From assembly GCA_964293475.1 (NCBI GenBank), contig CAXYYJ010000011.1, forward strand, positions 32,541 through 96,540: DNA of 64,000 nt, read 5' to 3'. This document shows positions 1 to 8,971 of the stretch, piece by piece; position 1 is the stretch's first letter; every line of letters starts with the position of its first letter. Under the pieces are notes generated by a model. It saw only the letters and a program-made list of their open reading frames with translations. It had not been told where the DNA came from and did no database searches. The translations under genes and the position numbers were made by a program. The stretch comes from UBA12170 sp964293475. GTDB taxonomy: Bacteria > Bacteroidota > Bacteroidia > Bacteroidales > UBA12170.

Positions 1-1113
1 ACCACCGAAGCCGAAACCATCGACGCCAACATCAGCGGGGCTTCCATCCTTGAGCTCAGGGGAACTGCCAAACTTCTCAACGGAAATGCTTCGGGAGCTT
101 CCATTCTCAACACCAGCGGTCTGGTGGCCGAAACCAGCAATATAGAAGTGCGTGGAGCTGCCGGAATGACCTACGAAAGCTGCGACTCCACGAAGAATTT
201 CCCCGGCGAAACCACTGAGATTGTGGTGGATAAAGATGGCGAAAAAACCACCTATGGCGTTACATACGATGGTTCGGTGGCCAGGGCTAAATTTCTGGGC
301 ATTCATGTTCAGGTAGACGAGGACGACGAAACCGGCGAAGTGAAAATAGGAACTCATAAATGGGTTTATAACAGCGATGGCGAAGTATCGCACAAACGGG
401 TTAAACCACTGGGATTCAACGGTCACTGGGGTGGTGTTGGTCTGGGGATTAATGGCTTTGTGAACAACGATTTCCGCTACGAATTGCCCAAAGAATATGA
501 ATTTATGGATTTGTACTGGCAACGTTCGGTGAATGTGGATTTGAATCTCTACGAACAAAACATCAATCTTTCGCCCAGCCACAATATTGGCTTAATTACA
601 GGGATTGGATTTTCTATCTATAATTATTTCTTCACCAAGTCGTTTACCGTAATGACCGATTCAAACTTTTTCTCGGGCACCTACAACAAAGGCATCAACG
701 TGAAGAAAAGCAAAATGGTGACCAACTATATCATGGTGCCTGTTTTGTTCGAAATTCAGGACAGAAACCCCAACCCATTAACAAAATACCGCTGGCATGT
801 GAATGTGGGCGCTATTTTCGGAGTTCGGGTTCACAGCCACCAAAAAACCTATTTCAACGAAACCAACAAACAGTTTTCTCTGGAACATCCTGTAAGCGGC
901 GATGTTGTGGCTACAGCTACTTCGCCCTACGACAACATCAGCAAGGTGCACAACAATTTCTACCTTCAACCTTTTAAAGTAGATGCCAGTTTGAGAGTGG
1001 GCTGGGGCTGGTTAAACCTCTACGCCAACTATTCCATCACTCAGATGTTTCAGAATGGAAAAGGCCCTGAGTTGCATCCCTTCACCGTGGGTATTATGGT
1101 AACAGGCTGGTAA
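1..1113 (+). CDS. GIN-domain / outer-membrane barrel protein, 5' truncated
   Basis: The reading frame is open from base 1, so the gene begins outside the window; the GTG at 124 is not its start. The first ~55 visible residues have the short Gly/Ala/Ser/Asn-rich alternating pattern (SGASILELRG, NGNASGASIL, NTSGL) of the GIN or DUF2807 'auto-transporter adhesin head' beta-helix. A linker of charged residues (QVDEDDETGEVK) follows, and the last ~230 residues are rich in aromatic alternating strands and finish with a hydrophobic strand ending VTGW, as in PorT-like outer membrane barrels. I infer a surface or outer-membrane protein with a head domain. It ends just before a strong terminator hairpin. 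The exact function is unknown; the fold assignment is by pattern only. Confidence 0.7.
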   Translation, partial: TTEAETIDANISGASILELRGTAKLLNGNASGASILNTSGLVAETSNIEVRGAAGMTYESCDSTKNFPGETTEIVVDKDGEKTTYGVTYDGSVARAKFLGIHVQVDEDDETGEVKIGTHKWVYNSDGEVSHKRVKPLGFNGHWGGVGLGINGFVNNDFRYELPKEYEFMDLYWQRSVNVDLNLYEQNINLSPSHNIGLITGIGFSIYNYFFTKSFTVMTDSNFFSGTYNKGINVKKSKMVTNYIMVPVLFEIQDRNPNPLTKYRWHVNVGAIFGVRVHSHQKTYFNETNKQFSLEHPVSGDVVATATSPYDNISKVHNNFYLQPFKVDASLRVGWGWLNLYANYSITQMFQNGKGPELHPFTVGIMVTGW

Positions 1114-1140
1114 ACAATATTTTTCTTATCATACAACAAA

Positions 1141-1172
1141 AAACCCGCCGATGGATATTGGCGGGTTTTTTC
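1141..1172 (+). terminator. Rho-independent terminator
   Basis: AAACCCGCC at 1141-1149 pairs with GGCGGGTTT at 1160-1168, followed by a run of T. It lies 28 bases after the stop of the barrel protein gene. The A-run on the 5' side means it could also work on the other strand. Confidence 0.85.
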
Positions 1173-1412
1173 ATGTTTGTGGGATTGGAATGATTCAGGA
1201 AACTCCATGTTTCGGCACCTGGAGCTCCTCATTTTTCAATGGTTAATCAGATTGGGAGTTCAAAACTCCATCATTTCATAAAAAAATCCATTGAACAATC
1301 TTTACCAAATGAAAGAAAATATCGATAATACCGAAGAGAAAGAAAAAGAATGTGCAAAAAATTGTTTTTAATTAGGATATTTGTAATAATTTTACGAAAA
1401 ATATAAATAGAA

Positions 1413-2696
1413 ATGATATTAGAGTTTCGTGTTGAGAATTTTCTCTCCTTTAGAGATGAGCAAATGATAAGTTTTGAACCATCTGCCGATAAGGAATTTG
1501 GGTCGTTGTATTGCGCCGAGGTGAGAGAAGGTGTTAAAGTTTTAAAATTGGGCATTTTATACGGTGCCAATGCTTCGGGAAAAACCAATCTGTTGCGCGC
1601 GTTTGATTTTTTGCGAAAATTTGTTCTGGAACAGAAGAAAGACAAAACAGAAACCACAGGAATAATCAAATTTCAATTTGACAACGAGAATCTTTTAAAA
1701 CCGGTTAAATTTCAGTTATCGTTCTATTTGAATCAGGTAAAATACGTGTATCAGATGGTTCTGGATGATAAAATAGTGCTGAATGAAAGCTTAATATATT
1801 ACCCCGGAACTCAGCCTGCCCTGGTTTTCGATAGAAAATTTAATGAAGAAAAGCAAAAAACTACCATCAAATTTGGCGGTACTGTCGATTTAAAACTCGC
1901 CGACAGAAAGCTTATTGAAGGATTAACGATTTCAAATAGTTCTGTATTTTCTGCTTTTGCCAGAGCTAATGTGGAAAAAACTGTGCTGGATGAAGTTTTT
2001 AACTGGTTCAAAGAAAGCTTTATGCCCATGGTTCTGCCCACAACCAATTTGATTGATTTGGCCAATTCGAAAGTACAAAACGACGATAATTTCAGGAATT
2101 TTGTTCTGGAAGTTTTACAAAAAGCTGACTTTAATATTTCCTCCATCGACATTGATAACCCAGAAACTGATTCTGAGCTTGAATCGAAAATTACTGGCCT
2201 TGGCATTGCGGAAACCCTGAAGAAAGAATCATCAAAAACCATTTACGGAAAAACAGGTGATATTTCCTTTCAGCATAAAACCCCTCTCATCGAAAAAAAT
2301 ATTCCTATGAGATTGGAATCCAATGGAACCTTGCGATATTATGGATTGGGTGCTATATTGAGCAAACTCTTGTGGTCAAATACTTTTCTTTGCGTCGATG
2401 AAATAGAAAACTCACTGCATAACGATCTCGTGGCACATTTCATTAAAACCTTTTTAATAAACTCCAGCAAATCTCAATTGCTTTTCTCCACCCACGATAT
2501 GAATTTGCTGAATCAGGATTTTCTACGGAGAGATACGGTGTGGTTTGTCGATAAAAACGAGTTTGGAGCATCTGAAGTTGATTCTTTGCTCGATTTTAAA
2601 CTGCACAAAAATCTTTCTCCATTCAATGCCTACAGAATAGGCAAATTGGGTGCAAAACCAGAATTGGGCGAAATAATCCTGAAACAGCATGGCTAG
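1413..2696 (+). CDS. AAA family ATPase (RloA/AriA-like, AAA_15)
   Basis: A 427-residue ABC/SMC-like ATPase. It opens with the typical MILEFRVENFLSFRDEQ strand, has a Walker A loop GANASGKTN at about residues 51-59, a Walker B segment LCVDEIE near residue 328 and the switch histidine STHD near residue 360. The last 20 residues (NAYRIGKLGAKPELG) are typical of the AAA_15/RloA group that works with a TOPRIM-like partner. The stop codon lies inside the start of the next gene (8-base overlap), so the two are translationally coupled. Such pairs (RloA/RloB, and by analogy AriA/AriB of PARIS, and OLD nucleases) are often anti-phage modules, where the ATPase senses and holds the effector. That role is inferred here, not shown. 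Confidence 0.85.
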   Translation: MILEFRVENFLSFRDEQMISFEPSADKEFGSLYCAEVREGVKVLKLGILYGANASGKTNLLRAFDFLRKFVLEQKKDKTETTGIIKFQFDNENLLKPVKFQLSFYLNQVKYVYQMVLDDKIVLNESLIYYPGTQPALVFDRKFNEEKQKTTIKFGGTVDLKLADRKLIEGLTISNSSVFSAFARANVEKTVLDEVFNWFKESFMPMVLPTTNLIDLANSKVQNDDNFRNFVLEVLQKADFNISSIDIDNPETDSELESKITGLGIAETLKKESSKTIYGKTGDISFQHKTPLIEKNIPMRLESNGTLRYYGLGAILSKLLWSNTFLCVDEIENSLHNDLVAHFIKTFLINSSKSQLLFSTHDMNLLNQDFLRRDTVWFVDKNEFGASEVDSLLDFKLHKNLSPFNAYRIGKLGAKPELGEIILKQHG

Positions 2697-3300
2697 AAAG
2701 AGCAAAAATAAACCCCTAAAATTTAAAGTGGCCATTGTGGGTGAAGGTGAAACTGAATGGTATTATTTTACCGATATGCGCCATTTTGAAAGATTCAGTT
2801 TTAAGGTGGAGCCTGAATTGCCAAAGCATTCGGATTTTAAAACAATCATTAACACAGCCCGCAAAAAACGAGACGAAGGCTACGATTTGGTTTTTTGTGT
2901 ACTTGACATGGATCGGATTTCCAATGACGAAAAAGAAAGGAAAGACTATGTATCCTGGAAATCTAAAAAATCAGCCAATAGAAATATAGAGTTTATAGAA
3001 ACCATGCCCTGCATTGAATTGTGGTTTTTACTTCATTTTTTAGAAAACCATTCATCGAGGATTTATTTGAATTATGAACAAGTTAAAAAGCCCTTGAAAA
3101 AGTTTATTCCAAATTATGATAAAACTGCCAGCTTTTTAAGAAACAGTCAAATTTACAGGTATCTGCTCGACAAGGGTAGTTTTGAAAAAGCCGATGAATA
3201 TGCCCTAAAGCTTTTTCAGGAAAAGGAAAACAATGGAAATCCGTTTTCCAATTATTCTCAAATCAATGAATTGGTAAAAAAACTCAGAGAATATAAGTAA
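2689..3300 (+). CDS. RloB family protein (TOPRIM-like effector)
   Basis: A 203-residue protein of the RloB family. The N-terminal strand and loop VAIVGEGETEWYYF carries the conserved glutamates (E19, E21, E23) expected of a TOPRIM-type metal site, and the second acidic motif VLDMD (D73, D75) follows. The conserved block MPCIELWFLLHF lies near residue 105. It overlaps the upstream ATPase gene by 8 bases and both are probably made from one transcript. Family knowledge points to a nuclease or other metal-dependent effector controlled by the ATPase. No third gene (such as a methyltransferase) is attached on either side. Function as a defence effector is inferred. Confidence 0.85.
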   Translation: MARKSKNKPLKFKVAIVGEGETEWYYFTDMRHFERFSFKVEPELPKHSDFKTIINTARKKRDEGYDLVFCVLDMDRISNDEKERKDYVSWKSKKSANRNIEFIETMPCIELWFLLHFLENHSSRIYLNYEQVKKPLKKFIPNYDKTASFLRNSQIYRYLLDKGSFEKADEYALKLFQEKENNGNPFSNYSQINELVKKLREYK

Positions 3301-3471
3301 TTGATGGGCAAAAAGATATAATGAGTAACCGTCAATATTATCATATTTCTAAAACCTAAAACTCCATCTCCACAGGCAATTCACCAGCGGCCTGAACAAA
3401 TATTCTCAGGTAGTTTAGACCGATATTTCCCGTCAACTTGTTTTTATATTTTCGGCAGTTTAAACTGTGGG

Positions 3472-3969
3472 TTAATTTGTCGCTTTGGGTATAACAGGAA
3501 TCCAGATTTCTTCTTCCGATTCGGCATCGTTGTTTTTGTATTTGGGACCCAGAATTTCGAAGTGTGGCCTATGGTCTAAATTGTACAACGAGTTGGGAAT
3601 CCAATTGCCATAAATATGCTGAAATACGCCAAAAGCCTCCTGCGGATTTCCTTTGTAGAAGAACACCGCATAAAGCCCGCCCGAAAGCTCAAAACCTTCC
3701 ATTCCGGCGGGAATATTACCGAAATCGGCCACTTCCACCAATGCCCACTTTTCGAATTCTTTTTGGGGATTGAAGGCATTAAAATATTCCGAATCGAAAA
3801 CCTGCAACGAGTATTTAAGGTCAGAAACCTTGTTTTCAATTTCTTTGAACCGGGGCATAAAGCTTCCCCAGAGCATGCCTGTTTTATTGTTGGCTAAGGA
3901 CATATTCAGGCGAATGCCAACCAATTTCTTGCTTTCTAAGGTTTCTATTCGTGGGGTCATAGAATTCAT
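3472..3969 (-). CDS. GyrI-like small-molecule-binding domain protein
   Basis: A 165-residue single-domain protein of the GyrI-like/AraC effector-binding fold (PF06445 type). The opening TPRIETLESKKLVGIRLNMS strand, the central KWALVEVADFGNIPAGMEGFEL segment and the late GNWIPNSLYNLDHRPHFEILGP stretch followed by EEEIWIPV are hallmark positions. There is no DNA-binding domain, so it is the stand-alone type that binds or degrades small cationic or cyclopropene-like molecules. It stands alone, transcribed convergently to the RloA/RloB pair. The natural ligand cannot be told from sequence. Confidence 0.85.
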   Translation of the reverse strand: MNSMTPRIETLESKKLVGIRLNMSLANNKTGMLWGSFMPRFKEIENKVSDLKYSLQVFDSEYFNAFNPQKEFEKWALVEVADFGNIPAGMEGFELSGGLYAVFFYKGNPQEAFGVFQHIYGNWIPNSLYNLDHRPHFEILGPKYKNNDAESEEEIWIPVIPKATN

Positions 3970-4062
3970 TTTATTTCGTTTTCAAATTAAAGCAAATTAT
4001 GAGCTAAAATAGACTCACAAGAATACAATTCAGGCATTTTTGATTTCGGGCGTTGGTAAAAC

Positions 4063-4788
4063 TTATTTCCCTGCTTTTTGGGTTGTTTTAGGTTTGGCTG
4101 GTTCGGGTCGGTAATCCACAACATTCACAAACTTTATAAATCTTTTGGCGTGGCTTGGATGGCTTAAATCGCTTATCATCACCTTGTTGGTGCGGCGCGA
4201 TGTGGCATGAATAAATTTGCTGTTCTTTCCGTTGGCTTCCACCACAATGCCCACATGGCCAATATTTCTGTTGCCCACATAACTATTAAAAACCACCACA
4301 TCGCCCACCTTGCATTCTTCTGGCTTAACGTCAAGGGCGAAATTTCTGAAACCTCTGGAACTTCGCGGAACTTCGCGGTTAAATTGCTTAAAAACAAAGC
4401 AAACAAAGCCCGAACAGTCGAAACCTTTTTTGGGGTCGCAACTTCCAAACCGATAAGGTGTTCCCAGATATCGCAGGGCAAAAGCCGCCAGCGAATCGCG
4501 GTTTATTGGGGGCAAAGAATCGTAACTCCAGGCAAAAAGCGTATCAATCATAACCAAAGAATCAATCCGCAAAAAAGCATTGCTTATGGTATCGAAAACA
4601 GAATCGAGCTCCACATGCCTTGTGATGGTTGGAATAAGAAAAGAATCGGGCAAGGCTGGAGGAGCAACTGGAATGGAATCAATGGCCGGGAAACTTACTG
4701 TGGGCAAATTCTGTGTGCTATCGGTCTGGGCCAGCGTTGATAAGGCCATGAGCATGATTAATAAAACCCCAAACAGTCGTTGATTCAT
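4063..4788 (-). CDS. Secreted NlpC/P60 (C40) cell-wall peptidase
   Basis: I choose the ATG at 4788, giving 241 residues, because it is followed by a clean signal peptide (MNQRLFGVLLIMLMALSTLAQ); the longer open frame to 4956 has no signal features. A Pro/Ser-rich linker (~25-95) leads to the NlpC/P60 domain. Catalytic cysteine C125 lies in GFDCSGFV, the histidine H178 in NIGHVGIVVE, and a polar third residue is around FIHATS. The enzyme should cleave gamma-D-Glu-diaminopimelate links in peptidoglycan in the periplasm. It sits between the GyrI-like gene and the nuclease gene, all on the minus strand but with separate spacing. Confidence 0.9.
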   Translation of the reverse strand: MNQRLFGVLLIMLMALSTLAQTDSTQNLPTVSFPAIDSIPVAPPALPDSFLIPTITRHVELDSVFDTISNAFLRIDSLVMIDTLFAWSYDSLPPINRDSLAAFALRYLGTPYRFGSCDPKKGFDCSGFVCFVFKQFNREVPRSSRGFRNFALDVKPEECKVGDVVVFNSYVGNRNIGHVGIVVEANGKNSKFIHATSRRTNKVMISDLSHPSHAKRFIKFVNVVDYRPEPAKPKTTQKAGK

Positions 4789-4959
4789 TGACGATTTTCT
4801 TTTATTTGTGTTGATATAATTCGATTTTCGATGTAAAAACCGCAAATATACACCAGAACCCCAATTTCCCAAATTTGCTGCCATAAATCGAAAAAAGTTT
4901 TTCTGTGGGAAGGAAATCCATCGCCAAACTGAAAACCCATCCCGCCGGTTTCCCAAAAA

Positions 4960-6237
4960 TCAAAGGAATCGTCCCAAACCAGAAGTGCATTGCTGCATCC
5001 AGGCTAAATAATCTCTCAGACCAGCCAAATCGGGAAAAAGCTCCGAGGTGGGTCGCGAGTACAATTCGGTCGCCAGAATATCGGAGTAAATGGTGGGTTG
5101 TGCCAGTGGTTTCAGAAATTCCTGAGCCATCCATGATAGGGTGTAAGTATTTCTTTCTTCGGGGTTTATTATGCCTTTTTCTTCCAGAATTTCTAAAATC
5201 CCCAGGGTATTTTTTGTGAAATGGTCTATCAGTTCTTTAATCTCCGGATATTGAATTTCTACTTCTTTTATCCAGTGGTTGAATCTTCGCAAATCATAAA
5301 CCAAAAACTGTTGATTTTGGGGGAGATTCTGGAAAAATGAATGAATAAAAGAAGATTTTTCCGCGCAGCTTTCTCCATTGAATACCGCTTCCTTATCTCC
5401 CATTTGATAGCCCAGACAGATGGTTTGATAAGCCTTTTCGCCGCTGCAAACCGGAATGGCCTGCTCGGCGAAAATAAACGACAGGGGAATCAAAGAATCT
5501 ATGTCGATGGTGGGTTGAACGGGAAAAATGAGTGGTTTGGCCATGTCCGGATGGTCGGTGCGGTTTTTCCAGCAATAGCCCGTGAAGTCGCATTTATAGG
5601 GTGAAAAACAATGGTTTCCCACCTCCACCTTCGGGCTGTTTTTCCACTGCAACATGGCTTTTTCCTCCGCTATTTTTTCTTTGATAAAGTCTTGTCTTTC
5701 CCGCAATTGCCCGGTAACATTTTCCAGAATGAAATATTGGTTCAGGTCAAATTTCTCCTTTAGCCGGTAGTTCTCGTCAACATATATCAGAAAGAACTTC
5801 GACAGCGTAAGCCCCGAATTTTCAATCACATAAAACTGAAGAGCCGCATCCACAAAATAGGTTTCCGAAAGTTTTTTCGACGATTTCACCTCATAGCCTT
5901 CCCAGCCGTTTTCGGTTTTTACGAGCACATCGAGCATCACCAGCACACCATCGTACTGAAAAGTGGCTTCGTAAATAACGGGAGTTCCCTGTTCGACGAG
6001 TTGAGCCGTTTGCACAACCGATTTCTGATATTGCGAAGGGCTTTTGGGGCTCACATCTATCCCCCCCGGAAAGAGCTCCTGCGCCAGGTCGCCCACCGAA
6101 TGTCCGCGGCTGAATTTGGCTTTTTGCTCAGCGGTGATTTTATCGCGGAGAAAAGGCCGGTGCTTGTAGAGATAAAGCGATTTAAGGCAATGATAGCCCT
6201 TGATAAAGGTGGATTTTGACAGGATATGTTTTTCCAT
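4960..6237 (-). CDS. DUF2779-type protein with Cas4-like PD-(D/E)XK nuclease domain
   Basis: A 425-residue protein. The N-terminal ~240 residues look like a Cas4/RecB-type nuclease: acidic residues in VLVMLDVLVK and the E-x-K motif in GYEVKSSKK, plus one cysteine near the N-terminus (C17 in YHCLKSL) and a cluster CFSPYKCDFTGYC, a four-cysteine arrangement that in Cas4 holds a 4Fe-4S cluster. The C-terminal part fits DUF2779, which often resembles an exonuclease/RNase H fold. Full-length DUF2779 proteins are usually longer (near 500 residues), so this C-terminal half may be shortened. No CRISPR array or cas genes are in the window. Probably a DNA-processing enzyme; the biological role is unknown. 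Confidence 0.7.
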   Translation of the reverse strand: MEKHILSKSTFIKGYHCLKSLYLYKHRPFLRDKITAEQKAKFSRGHSVGDLAQELFPGGIDVSPKSPSQYQKSVVQTAQLVEQGTPVIYEATFQYDGVLVMLDVLVKTENGWEGYEVKSSKKLSETYFVDAALQFYVIENSGLTLSKFFLIYVDENYRLKEKFDLNQYFILENVTGQLRERQDFIKEKIAEEKAMLQWKNSPKVEVGNHCFSPYKCDFTGYCWKNRTDHPDMAKPLIFPVQPTIDIDSLIPLSFIFAEQAIPVCSGEKAYQTICLGYQMGDKEAVFNGESCAEKSSFIHSFFQNLPQNQQFLVYDLRRFNHWIKEVEIQYPEIKELIDHFTKNTLGILEILEEKGIINPEERNTYTLSWMAQEFLKPLAQPTIYSDILATELYSRPTSELFPDLAGLRDYLAWMQQCTSGLGRFL

Positions 6238-6301
6238 AAGGCTCTGGTTTTGTTGTGGATGAAAATTGAAAAAATGGAAGCTGGGGGGAGAAAGTAAAAA
6301 G

Positions 6302-6339
6302 CGAAAACCCCGATAATATTTTATAAATCAGGGTTTTCG
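6302..6339 (-). terminator. Terminator after the small winged-helix gene
   Basis: CGAAAACCC at 6302-6310 pairs with GGGTTTTCG at 6331-6339. Read on the minus strand the hairpin is followed by a T-run (GCTTTTTACTT). It lies 11 bases past the stop codon of the gene at 6350-6529. Confidence 0.75.
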
Positions 6340-6349
6340 GTTTAAATTT

Positions 6350-6529
6350 TTATCTTTTCACATCATAAAAACAACGAATGGGAGAATAAATTTTTTCGTC
6401 CTTTTTCAGTTGTTTAATGGCTTTTTCTACCGCTGCTTTGTCTAAACCCGATTTTTCGGCTATATCGCCGGGGCGCAGGGGTTTTTCGCTTGTTTCAAGG
6501 GTTTTAATCACTAAATCTAATGCTTCCAT
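6350..6529 (-). CDS. Small winged-helix protein, 59 aa
   Basis: A 59-codon frame starting ATG at 6529 and ending TAA at 6350-6352. It reads as a compact winged-helix DNA-binding fold: a helix MEALDLVIKTLE, a helix-turn-helix RPGDIAEKSGLDKAAVEKAIKQL and a beta-wing KDEKIYSPIRCFYDVK. This is the layout of the small stand-alone wHTH proteins seen in Bacteroidota. It lies downstream of the RelA/SpoT gene on the same strand (96-base gap) and is followed by its own terminator. It could be a transcription factor or a nucleoid-associated protein; its targets are unknown. Confidence 0.75.
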   Translation of the reverse strand: MEALDLVIKTLETSEKPLRPGDIAEKSGLDKAAVEKAIKQLKKDEKIYSPIRCFYDVKR

Positions 6530-6625
6530 ATATCTAATTTTTTACCAAAAATAGCAGAATAATCCCAATCTCTGACAAATTCGGAGTTTCAATCGCAAAC
6601 AAATTGAAAGATGCAGCGGGGGAGA

Positions 6626-8881
6626 TTAATGAAACTCCTGAATGCTGTCAATGCGTTCCACCTTTTCCACGCCCCTGATAAGTTTGATGTTTTGCATAAG
6701 TTTATTCAGGCTTTTGGTGTCGTTCACATAGAGGGTAATGGTTCCTTCGGCAAAGTTGGCACTGGTGGTAAAGTGAATGGTGCGCATATTTATTCCGTAA
6801 TTATCAGAAATTACGTTGGTTATCTGCGCCACAAGACCCAAAGTGTCGGTGCCCGAGATATGAATTCCCGCTAAAAATCCCACGCGCTCACCAAAATTCC
6901 ACTTGGCTTTAATGATTTGCTTGCCAAAGGTCGACATAAGGCTGATGGCTTCGGAGCAGTTGGTGCGGTGAATCTCAATGGGTTTTCCTTTCATGTTGAT
7001 GCCTATCACATCGTCGCCGGGAATGGGATTGCAGCACGAAGCAATCTCGTACTTCAGGTCGCTTCCTTCGGCATTTTTGTCGAGCAGAAGTTTCTCGGGG
7101 TTCTTTTTTATGGCGTCCGAAATGGTTTGTTCCAGTGTTTGTGGCCCCACCGATTTGCTCAGCAGGAAAGAGGGAATAACTCGTTTCCACAGCGATTTCT
7201 CGTTTTTGCTGAAGCATTGTTTTATGTCGGCCTCCTGAAGTTTTCCGGTAAACACATTGTGAAAGAAGTTGAGCTCCGACTGGCATCCCAGGCATTTCAT
7301 CAGCTTTTGCAGGTTCTCAGGATTGTATTCCTGATTGAATTTCCTGAAGTATTCTTTGGCTTTTTCCTCGCCGGCAGCCCTGTTCCTTTTCTTCAGGTCT
7401 TTGAGTGCATATTTAATATGATTCCGGGCTTTGCTTGTAATGACCCAATCGAGCCACACTTCCTGGGGCGAGTGATTGTCGGAGCTGATGATTTTAATAA
7501 TGTCGCCGGGCTTGAGTTTATGGTTGAGGGAGGTAATTTTTCCGTTCACCTCGGCGGCCATACATTTATTTCCAATGTCGGAGTGCAGCGAGTAGGCAAA
7601 GTCGATGGGCGTGCTGTCCTGCGGGAGTTTATACATATCACCTTTGGGCGAAAACACCATGATTTCCTTGGCAAACAAATTGAGCTTGAACTCCGACATA
7701 AAGTCCATGGCATCCACGTCTTTTTTCAAAAGCATCTCCCGCACTTTTTCCAGCCACTCGTCGAGACCGCTTTCCACTTTCGATGTGTCGGATTTGTATT
7801 TCCAGTGAGCTGCATAGCCTTTATCGGCAATTTCGTCCATGCGGGTGGTTCGGATTTGCACTTCTACCCACTTGCCCGTTTTACTCATCACGGTGGTGTG
7901 CAGCGATTCGTAGCCGTTTTCTTTGGGGGTGGAAATCCAGTCGCGGAAACGGTCTTCGTTGGGCAGGTAATAATCGGTGATGATGGAATACACCATCAGG
8001 CAGTCTTTTTTCTCGTTTTCGGGCTTGGAGTTGATGATGACACGAATGGCAAAAATATCGTATATCTCGCTGAAAGGCACCTTTTTAGCCTGCATTTTTT
8101 TCCAGATAGAAAAGGCAGATTTTTCGCGGTAGAGAATCTTGTAGTCGTGATTGGCCTGATTGAGACCTAATTTTATAGGCATCAGAAATGCCTTAATGAA
8201 TTTTTTACGTTCTTCTTCGGTTTCCTTCAAATTGTCCACAATCATTTGGTGAGCCGATGGATCGGTATATTTAAAGGAGAGGTCTTCGAGTTCGGTTTTA
8301 ATGGCATATAAACCCAACCTGTGGGCCAAAGGAGCGAACAGATAAGTGGTTTCGGAGGCAATTTTCAGTTGTTTTTCGCGGGTCATGGAATCGAGCGTGC
8401 GCATATTGTGCAGGCGGTCGGCCATTTTAATCAGGATAACGCGCACATCTTCGGAGATGGTGAGAATCAATCGTTTAAAATTTTCGGCTTGTTCCGATTC
8501 CACCTGACTTTTGGAAAGCATTCCCTTGATTTTGGTGAGACCACTCACAATGAGGGCTACTTTATCGCCAAAAAGGGCTTTCACATCGTCGATGGTGTAG
8601 TCGGTATCTTCCACCACATCGTGAAGCAGGGCACTTACAATGCTTTTGGTTCCCAGACCCAGCTGTTCCACGCAAATAAGAGCCACATTCAACGGATGCA
8701 GAATATAAGGCTCGCCGCTTTTACGCCGCATTCCCTTATGGGCTTCGTTGGCCACATTAAAAGCCTTTCTAATGGTTTTTGCATCGCTTTTGTCGTCTTT
8801 TTTCGACACACGCAAGCGCAATAACTTTTGATAGAGCTTTATAATTTCCTGCTTTTCACTTTCTTCGTCAATAATATACAT
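6626..8881 (-). CDS. rsh: Bifunctional (p)ppGpp synthetase/hydrolase (RelA/SpoT)
   Basis: A 751-residue RSH protein that makes and breaks the alarmone (p)ppGpp. Domains in order: HD hydrolase (H48, LHP at 61-63, HDVVEDT at 87-93) with metal ligands intact; synthetase with the IYDIFAIRV strand, GYESLHT and EVQIRT motifs; a TGS domain (VFSPKGDMYKLPQDSTPIDFAYSLH); a zinc-finger/CC-type region with CLGC and ASCCNPIPGD; and a C-terminal ACT domain (HISGTDTLGLVAQITNVI). Both catalytic halves look functional. A TATCTTTG promoter element lies 23 bases upstream of the ATG. It follows rnpA on the same strand. Confidence 0.95.
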   Translation of the reverse strand: MYIIDEESEKQEIIKLYQKLLRLRVSKKDDKSDAKTIRKAFNVANEAHKGMRRKSGEPYILHPLNVALICVEQLGLGTKSIVSALLHDVVEDTDYTIDDVKALFGDKVALIVSGLTKIKGMLSKSQVESEQAENFKRLILTISEDVRVILIKMADRLHNMRTLDSMTREKQLKIASETTYLFAPLAHRLGLYAIKTELEDLSFKYTDPSAHQMIVDNLKETEEERKKFIKAFLMPIKLGLNQANHDYKILYREKSAFSIWKKMQAKKVPFSEIYDIFAIRVIINSKPENEKKDCLMVYSIITDYYLPNEDRFRDWISTPKENGYESLHTTVMSKTGKWVEVQIRTTRMDEIADKGYAAHWKYKSDTSKVESGLDEWLEKVREMLLKKDVDAMDFMSEFKLNLFAKEIMVFSPKGDMYKLPQDSTPIDFAYSLHSDIGNKCMAAEVNGKITSLNHKLKPGDIIKIISSDNHSPQEVWLDWVITSKARNHIKYALKDLKKRNRAAGEEKAKEYFRKFNQEYNPENLQKLMKCLGCQSELNFFHNVFTGKLQEADIKQCFSKNEKSLWKRVIPSFLLSKSVGPQTLEQTISDAIKKNPEKLLLDKNAEGSDLKYEIASCCNPIPGDDVIGINMKGKPIEIHRTNCSEAISLMSTFGKQIIKAKWNFGERVGFLAGIHISGTDTLGLVAQITNVISDNYGINMRTIHFTTSANFAEGTITLYVNDTKSLNKLMQNIKLIRGVEKVERIDSIQEFH

Positions 8882-8903
8882 AAGTGCCTTTGAATATGAC
8901 CAA

Positions 8904-8911
8904 CAAAGATA
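8904..8911 (-). promoter_or_regulatory. Bacteroidota -7 promoter element for rsh
   Basis: On the minus strand this reads TATCTTTG, a match to the Bacteroidota -7 consensus TAnnTTTG, 22 bases before the rsh ATG. A clear -33 TTG is not seen. Confidence 0.5.
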
Positions 8912-8971
8912 TAGAAAGATATGAATGGAAAGATGGGGGAAAAGGATCCCGCAAAAGAAATATTAACCCGG

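Noticed and set aside
3355..3480. Minus-strand peptide ending GNIGLNYLRIFVQAAGELPVEMEF just beyond the GyrI-like gene
   Set aside because: Protein-like, but no start codon or longer frame supports it and it overlaps the end of the GyrI-like gene; perhaps a decayed fragment.
6917..8170. 417-residue open frame on the plus strand opposite rsh
   Set aside because: Antisense shadow rich in F, H and G with no recognisable fold; rsh on the minus strand is certain.
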